Shown: piece after piece, positions 30,795-35,807 of the stretch
How positions within the stretch are numbered: the first letter of the stretch is position 1
Layout: every line of letters starts with the position of its first letter
Assembly (NCBI GenBank): GCA_003158295.1
Contig: PMIP01000047.1
Coordinates: 4,882 to 40,688, forward strand
DNA length: 35,807 nucleotides
Direction of reading: 5' to 3'
From: Chloroflexota bacterium
GTDB taxonomy: Bacteria > Chloroflexota > Limnocylindria > Limnocylindrales > CSP1-4
Position numbers and translations under genes: made by a program
The notes under the pieces: generated by a model
Seen by the model: only the letters and a program-made list of their open reading frames with translations
Database searches by the model: none
Told to the model about the DNA's origin: nothing

Positions 30795-31303
30795 GCCTGC
30801 CCACCCGTCGCCGGCGCCGCCGTCACGCATTCGAGCAGCAGCTCCAGGGCGGCGCGAGCGGTGGCCTCACGATTCGACGATCGATCGCCGGTCCACATGT
30901 GGCGCCGCACTTCCACACCTCCGGCGTGAGCAACGGCCACGTAGGTCAAACCAACGGGCTTTGCCGCGGTTCCGCCCCCGGGTCCCGAGACGCCGGTGAC
31001 GGCCACGGCCAGTGCCGCTCCGGTCCGAGCGCTCGCGCCCTGCGCCATGGCCCGTGCCGCCTGAGCGCTGACCGCGCCGAAGGCGGCCAGCAGCTCGGCG
31101 GGCACCCCCAGCAGCAGTTCCTTGGTCTCGTTGGCGTAGGCCACGACCCCGCCCCGGAAGTAGCCGCTGGCTCCCGGCACGTCTGTGATCAGCTTCGCGA
31201 CGAGGCCGCCCGTGCACGACTCGGCAGTCGCCACCGTGAATCCGCGCTCCAGGCACAGGAGCTGGAGTCGGGCGGTCAGCTGGGCCAGCGGCTCATTCTC
31301 CAT
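30791..31303 (-). CDS. pncC: Nicotinamide-nucleotide amidohydrolase (CinA C-terminal domain)
   Basis: 170 residues, the stand-alone C-terminal CinA domain. TVATAESCTGGLVAKLITDVPG, YFRGGVVAYANETKELLLGV and VTGVSGPGGGTAAKPVGLTY are all signature stretches. The enzyme converts nicotinamide mononucleotide to nicotinate mononucleotide, recycling a by-product of NAD use. The N-terminal molybdopterin-type domain of full CinA is absent. ATG 31303 lies 6 nt after the RodZ-like stop. The gene stop overlaps the ligase start by 3 nt. Confidence 0.93.
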   Translation of the reverse strand: MENEPLAQLTARLQLLCLERGFTVATAESCTGGLVAKLITDVPGASGYFRGGVVAYANETKELLLGVPAELLAAFGAVSAQAARAMAQGASARTGAALAVAVTGVSGPGGGTAAKPVGLTYVAVAHAGGVEVRRHMWTGDRSSNREATARAALELLLECVTAAPATGGQA

Positions 31304-31309
31304 GGCCGG

Positions 31310-32761
31310 TCAGCAGGAGCTGACTTTCCTGGCACCGCTGGTTGTATCGATGTAGACGCGCTGCCCGCCGAACTTGCTGACGGCTCCGAGCGCTGTGCCG
31401 TTGACGGTCAGGAATACGAAGTCGGGCCGGCCGGGAACGTTTATGCAGAAGCTCTTGTTGGCCGTGACCGTCGTCGTGAACCCGGTTGGAGAACAGCCCC
31501 CCTTTTGCGCCCCGCCGTCGACGAAGTAGTTCGGGCACGCTCCGCCGTTACCGTCGACCAGGATGACTATGTTCAGGCCCTTGTATGGCACGACCACAGT
31601 CCGCGATAGCGCTGCCGTTGGATGTCCGCTCGAGTCCACGCCCACGATCGTCAGCTGCCATCGACCCGGGTTCAGCTGCAGGGAAGCCACGAACGTTCCG
31701 TCCGCGGCCGCCTTGACCGTGGCCGGCGTAGGAGCGGGCGTCGGACTCGGCCCGGCCGAGCCGCTCGGCGAGCCGGTCGGGCCGGCGCTCGGGCTCGCCG
31801 AAACGGACGGCGTCGGTGTAACCGTGCTCGGAGGGATCGTCGCTCCGGGTGCGGGCGGGGGCCCCAGGTAGGTCGAAGTCAGAGTGATACTCGTGACCAG
31901 CGAGCTCGTGCCACTTACGTTGACCGCCCCGTCTTTGATCGAGGAGCCATCGGCCGGCGTAACGAAGGCGATCTCCGGTGCCGGCGGGCTGGGGGTAACC
32001 ACCGGAACATCGATGATCACTCGCGATGTACTGCTGGCATGGCTGGTGTCCAGGTTCTTTGCCGTGATGTCGAATTGGTTGCTGCCAAAGTGGAGCAACG
32101 CCGTGTATGTCCAGTGGCCCGACTCGTCGACTGTCACGGTGGTGGGGTCCTGGCCATCCCACGAAACCAGCACGGTCGTGCCTGCCGTGGCGCTGCCCTT
32201 CAACACGTAGCTCGTGGTTCCCGGGGGGAGCTCGAGCGTAGCGTGCCCAGACGGATCCGCAACCGCCAGCGACGGGTACTGGAGGAACCGCGTGACCTGG
32301 TATCCGAAGTACGACCCCACAGCGAGCACGATGAGAACGACCACGAGGATGATCGCGTGGCTGCGTTGGAAGACGACGCCCCGCCTGATCGTCATCGGTT
32401 GCGGACCCACGAGTCTCGGCAGGAACGGCTCCGGCTCGCCGGCTTCCTGCCGCCACTCGGCGACTATGTCGTCCGCATCGAGGCCCAGATACGTGGCGTA
32501 GTTGCGCAGGAAGCCGCGAGCGTAGACCTCTCCCGGCAGATCGCCGAAGTCGCCGCTCTCGAGGGCCTCCAGGTACTTGATGCGGATCTTGGTGTCGCGT
32601 TCGACGCGGTGAAGATCCACCCCCTTCACGTCGCGGGCCACGCGAAGTTGCTCCCCCACCGGCGAGTTGCCGTTGCCGCCCACTCCCGAGCCGCCATGAC
32701 CCCCGTGAGAGCCGGCGGGGCGTCGAGTCGTGGTTCGACGCGATGGGTTGCTGCTCGTCAT
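31310..32761 (-). CDS. RodZ-like protein: HTH, one TM, extracellular domains
   Basis: 483 residues. The N-terminal helix-turn-helix (GEQLRVARDVKGVDL, IRIKYLEALESGDF, GEVYARGFLRNYATYLGL) is the HTH_25 form found in RodZ/YmfM. One membrane segment (AIILVVVLIVLAVGSYFGY) follows at about 135-155. Outside are two Ig-like/DUF4115-like beta domains joined by a Pro/Ser/Thr linker, and a Cys-rich C-terminus (GGACPNY, GGCSPTG, KSFCIN, ending SSC) likely stabilised by disulfides. RodZ links MreB to the cell-wall elongation machinery; no mreB is in view. The ATGA start overlaps the ftsK stop, so translation is coupled. Confidence 0.85.
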   Translation of the reverse strand: MTSSNPSRRTTTRRPAGSHGGHGGSGVGGNGNSPVGEQLRVARDVKGVDLHRVERDTKIRIKYLEALESGDFGDLPGEVYARGFLRNYATYLGLDADDIVAEWRQEAGEPEPFLPRLVGPQPMTIRRGVVFQRSHAIILVVVLIVLAVGSYFGYQVTRFLQYPSLAVADPSGHATLELPPGTTSYVLKGSATAGTTVLVSWDGQDPTTVTVDESGHWTYTALLHFGSNQFDITAKNLDTSHASSTSRVIIDVPVVTPSPPAPEIAFVTPADGSSIKDGAVNVSGTSSLVTSITLTSTYLGPPPAPGATIPPSTVTPTPSVSASPSAGPTGSPSGSAGPSPTPAPTPATVKAAADGTFVASLQLNPGRWQLTIVGVDSSGHPTAALSRTVVVPYKGLNIVILVDGNGGACPNYFVDGGAQKGGCSPTGFTTTVTANKSFCINVPGRPDFVFLTVNGTALGAVSKFGGQRVYIDTTSGARKVSSC

Positions 32762-35166
32762 TCCTCATCCTCGCCGTTTCCGAAGGTCGGATTGGACGGC
32801 GTGCCATTTCGGCGCAGCACCTGCCGCGCATTCGACCCATCGAACGGCCCGATGAAGCCGCGAGCTTCCAGCTGATCCATGATGCGAGCCGCTCGGGCGT
32901 AGCCGATCTTCAGGCGTCGCTGCAGGAGCGACGCGGATGCACGATCGTACTCCTGGATGACGCCCATGGCATCGAGCAGGAGCCGGTCGGCCTCGTCGTC
33001 GATCGTCTGCTCGGCGCTCTCGGGCTCTTCGTCCGTTTCGATGATGCCCATGTCGTAGTGCGGCTCTGCTTCCGCTCGCCAGTGCTCACCGATGTTGGCG
33101 ATCTCCTTGTCGGAGACGAACACACCCTGGAGCCTGATCGGCCGCGGCAGATCGGCCGGCTGGAAGAGCATGTCGCCCCGACCGATGAGGTCTTCCGCGC
33201 CCGGCATGTCGAGGATGGTCCGCGAATCGATCTGGGACGCCATGGCGAAGGCGATCCGGCTCGGGAAGTTGGCCTTGATCAAGCCGGTGACGACGTTGAC
33301 CGACGGCCGCTGGGTGGCCAGGACCAAGTGGATGCCCGTCGCTCTCGCCTTCTGGGCAAGGCGGACGATCGGCTCCTCGACGCTCTTGCCCTCGCGCATC
33401 ATCAGATCGGCCAGCTCATCGATGATGACGACCAGATACGGCATGCGGTCGGCGGGATCGGCGCGCGTTTCGTTGAACCCGGTGACGTTGCGCGAGCTCG
33501 CTCCCGCGAATCGCCTGAAGCGGTTCTCCATCTCGGACACTGCCCATTTGAGGGCCGCCTTTGCCCGCTCCGGCTCGGTGACGACCGGGACCATCAGATG
33601 CGGGAGGCCGTTGTAGGCCGAAAGCTCGACGCGCTTGAGGTCGATTAGGACCAACCTCACCTCGTCCGGGGTAGCGTTGCAGAGCAGGCTCGTGATCAGG
33701 GCATTGACCATCACGCTCTTGCCCGAGCCAGTGGCCCCGGCGATGAGAAGGTGCGGCATCCTGGCCAGGTCCGCCGCCCGAGCGTGGCCGGCCACGTCTC
33801 GACCCAGGGCGAACGTGAGCTTGGAGGCGTCCCGCAGGTCGACCTCTTCGAGGATCCGGCGCAGGGCCACGATGTTGAAATCCTTGTTGGGGATCTCGAG
33901 ACCGACCACGCTCCTGCCGGGGATGGGTGCCTCGATCCGGATCGTGCGAGCGGCCAGAGCCATCGCCAGGTCGTCGGCCAGAGCCTCGATGCGGCTGACC
34001 TTGATCTCCGGAGAGGGCTCTACCTCGTACTGGGTCACCACCGGGCCCGCGTTCCAGACCGTCACGCGCGCTGGGATCGAGAAGCTGGCGAGCTTGCCCT
34101 CGATGATGGCGGCGTTGCGGGCGTGGTCCATCGTGCTATCGCCGTTGCTCGGGGCGATGTCCTCGAGCAGGGCCAGCGGTGGGAGATGGTACTCGCGACG
34201 CAGCGCCATGGTCGTCGTCAGTACGCCGCCACCGAGCACGGCCGAAGACGGGTCTCCAGTAGCCGGCCGTTGCCCTCTCACCGGCACCCCATCACGTATC
34301 GAGAGCCCTCCGCGGCCTGGCGCTTCGGCGGACCCGGCTTCTGCTTCGCTCGGGGTCTCTCTCAGCGGACCGCCATCTCTCATCCCGGAACCGGGCGAAG
34401 CCGGTGGCGCGAACGTCTGCGAGGTTGGGCCGAGATTCGGCATGGCCGCCGGGATCGATGCCGTCCGCTCGTTGGCCGACTTGCCGCGCGCGCCGGCGAG
34501 AGCCGAATCGACGACTGAGCTGCCCGCGCGGTCCGCCCGGTTAGGTTGCGATGCGGCGCCGGGCTGGGCCGGTTTGGGCGCAGGCCGGAAGAGCTTGACG
34601 AAGGCACGCCCGATCAGACGCACCGGCGGCTCCACGACCGCGGGGAGCGACATGTCGAGTGCCAGCAGGATGCCGGCCATCATGAGGACCGTCAGGATGA
34701 GGCCTGCCCCGGGCGCGGTAACGAGTGGAGATAGGAAGCGGGCGAGCCCTCGGCCGATGTACCCAGCGGCTGGCCACTTGCCCCAATTGCCCTCGATCAG
34801 TCCGGATACGCCCAGCAGCGAACCGTATGCAAGCCCGCTGCCAAGAAGCGTCAGCTCCCAGTCCCAATGAGCGCCTTCGGCTCGTTCCAGGTAGTAGCCC
34901 AGCAAGATGAGGACGGGCGGGAGGAACCATCTGGCGCTGCCGAACCAGGGCGCCACCGCGTTGCGCTCCCAGTCGGTGAGCTGTCCGTTCTGGATCGTCA
35001 GCCCGATAAGCAGCGTGACTCCCAGGATCAGGAATATCACGCCCAGGAGCTGACGGACCAGATCCGGGGCCACCTGGACCTGGCGACGGCGCCGGCGTGC
35101 GGCCGGCGGGCGCGTGCTACGGCTGGAGGCGGAGCGGCTGGGCGTGGCGGACGAACGCGTGGCCAT
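32758..35166 (-). CDS. ftsK: DNA translocase FtsK/SpoIIIE
   Basis: 802 residues. About four membrane segments (from LLGVIFLILGVTLLIGLTI to ILTVLMMAGILLALDMSL) and a linker of about 140 residues (Pro/Ser/Ala-rich) precede the motor. Walker A GATGSGKS is near residues 476-483, Walker B VVIIDELADLMM, followed by QKARATGIHLVLATQRPSV. The C-terminal winged helix (LLQRRLKIGYARAARIMDQL) is the gamma domain that reads polar DNA motifs. It pumps chromosome termini across the division site. The ATG start follows the RNase J stop without a gap; GGAGG lies 5 nt upstream. The linker is short relative to E. coli FtsK and like SpoIIIE. Confidence 0.96.
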   Translation of the reverse strand: MATRSSATPSRSASSRSTRPPAARRRRRQVQVAPDLVRQLLGVIFLILGVTLLIGLTIQNGQLTDWERNAVAPWFGSARWFLPPVLILLGYYLERAEGAHWDWELTLLGSGLAYGSLLGVSGLIEGNWGKWPAAGYIGRGLARFLSPLVTAPGAGLILTVLMMAGILLALDMSLPAVVEPPVRLIGRAFVKLFRPAPKPAQPGAASQPNRADRAGSSVVDSALAGARGKSANERTASIPAAMPNLGPTSQTFAPPASPGSGMRDGGPLRETPSEAEAGSAEAPGRGGLSIRDGVPVRGQRPATGDPSSAVLGGGVLTTTMALRREYHLPPLALLEDIAPSNGDSTMDHARNAAIIEGKLASFSIPARVTVWNAGPVVTQYEVEPSPEIKVSRIEALADDLAMALAARTIRIEAPIPGRSVVGLEIPNKDFNIVALRRILEEVDLRDASKLTFALGRDVAGHARAADLARMPHLLIAGATGSGKSVMVNALITSLLCNATPDEVRLVLIDLKRVELSAYNGLPHLMVPVVTEPERAKAALKWAVSEMENRFRRFAGASSRNVTGFNETRADPADRMPYLVVIIDELADLMMREGKSVEEPIVRLAQKARATGIHLVLATQRPSVNVVTGLIKANFPSRIAFAMASQIDSRTILDMPGAEDLIGRGDMLFQPADLPRPIRLQGVFVSDKEIANIGEHWRAEAEPHYDMGIIETDEEPESAEQTIDDEADRLLLDAMGVIQEYDRASASLLQRRLKIGYARAARIMDQLEARGFIGPFDGSNARQVLRRNGTPSNPTFGNGEDEE

Positions 35167-35807
35167 CTAGACCTCCACCACCACGGGGAAGACGAGCGGT
35201 CGGCGGCGAGTCTGTTCGTAAAGGTACCGGGAGACCTCGTCCTTGATCTGGCTCTTGAGAAGGCCGACTTCGCTCGTTCGATCGCCCGGGCTCTCAATCG
35301 CCGCCATGACGTGCTCGACGGCGCCGTCCATCAGCGGATCCCTCTCGTTGCCGTGGACGAAGCCGCGGGTAACGATCTCCGGCCGTGCGACCACCTTGCC
35401 CGTCTGCTTGTCCACCGTGATGACCACGATGAACATGCCGTCGCTGGCAAGGGCTCGCCTGTCGCGCAGGACGACCTCGCCGACGTCGCCCACCGACAGG
35501 CCATCGACGAGGACGTACCCCGAGGTGACGGGAGCAGCGCGGCGGGCCGTCCCGTCGGGGAAGAACTCGACCGCCTGGCCGTTCTCGATGATGAAGACGT
35601 TCTCCGGCGCCACGCCCGTCTCCACAGCGAGGCGGCCATGCTGTACGAGCATCCGAAACTCGCCGTGAATCGGGATGAAGTACTTGGGCCGGGTCAGGCC
35701 CAGCATCAGCTTGAGCTCTTCCTGGCTGGCGTGGCCCGAAACGTGGGCGTGCTTGACCGTGTGGTAGTAGACGTTGGCGCCGGCCTTGAAGAGGTTGTCG
35801 ATGGTCC
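35167..35807 (-). CDS. rnj: Ribonuclease J, C-terminal part (gene extends beyond window)
   Basis: The frame is open to the right edge; about 213 residues are seen. It begins IDNLFKAGANVYYH and HVSGHASQEELKLML, then PKYFIPIHGEFRMLVQH, both core RNase J motifs of the beta-CASP/metallo-beta-lactamase region. The C-terminal domain follows (DGLSVGDVGEVVLRDRRALA, SDGMFIVVITVD) and the usual end with SRYLYEQTRRRPLVFPVVVEV split across the last 30 residues. RNase J degrades and matures mRNA and rRNA by endo- and 5'-exonuclease action. The stop TAG abuts the ftsK start. Confidence 0.95.
   Translation of the reverse strand, partial: TIDNLFKAGANVYYHTVKHAHVSGHASQEELKLMLGLTRPKYFIPIHGEFRMLVQHGRLAVETGVAPENVFIIENGQAVEFFPDGTARRAAPVTSGYVLVDGLSVGDVGEVVLRDRRALASDGMFIVVITVDKQTGKVVARPEIVTRGFVHGNERDPLMDGAVEHVMAAIESPGDRTSEVGLLKSQIKDEVSRYLYEQTRRRPLVFPVVVEV

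Overview
The window is a chromosomal stretch of a GC-rich bacterium. I see no phage, transposase, plasmid, rRNA, tRNA or CRISPR signal. Several features fit a soil Chloroflexota lineage (Limnocylindria/Ellin6529-like): lipoproteins with Pro/Thr-rich linkers, GTG and TTG starts, and an RNase J - FtsK - RodZ-like - CinA run. That assignment is inference from gene content and style; a GC-rich actinobacterium is a less likely alternative.

Left third (1-12.9 kb): the 3' part of an FtsH protease; a TauE/SafE exporter; and, convergent with it, a two-gene unit coding for an RnfD/NqrB-like membrane protein related to UnbU and an FG-GAP/ASPIC protein related to UnbV, the pair best known from enediyne clusters. 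Then come an AhpD-like protein, a secreted malectin-esterase lipoprotein, a membrane-anchored lytic transglycosylase-like protein, a DRE-TIM aldolase, a DUF952 protein, a lipoprotein of unknown function and a small charged protein.

Middle (13-24.4 kb): a lipoprotein with a long Pro-Thr stalk; a zinc-ribbon/TM/seven-repeat kelch protein; an ATC hydrolase-like gene coupled to an aldo/keto reductase; and a hybrid histidine kinase. Next is an apparent envelope-stress island: two PadR regulators, each divergent from small membrane-protein genes, with an ice-binding (DUF3494) protein and a small helical membrane protein between them. The two PadR genes are almost identical in DNA across their DNA-binding halves, differ in their C-terminal halves, and share an upstream 10-bp-period repeat. 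This is the best candidate here for an undescribed regulatory arrangement.

Right third (24.4-35.8 kb): an unknown gene overlapping nicotinate phosphoribosyltransferase (pncB); then, all leftward, a ThDP enzyme of the acetolactate synthase family with an acidic tail, YajQ, and the tight run RNase J (partial) - FtsK - RodZ-like - CinA/PncC - MurC/Mpl-like ligase. Stops and starts in this run abut, overlap or lie 6 nt apart, so it is probably one operon for RNA processing, chromosome segregation, cell shape and wall-precursor chemistry. Its order recalls the rnjB-spoIIIE-ymfM-cinA neighbourhood of Bacillus.
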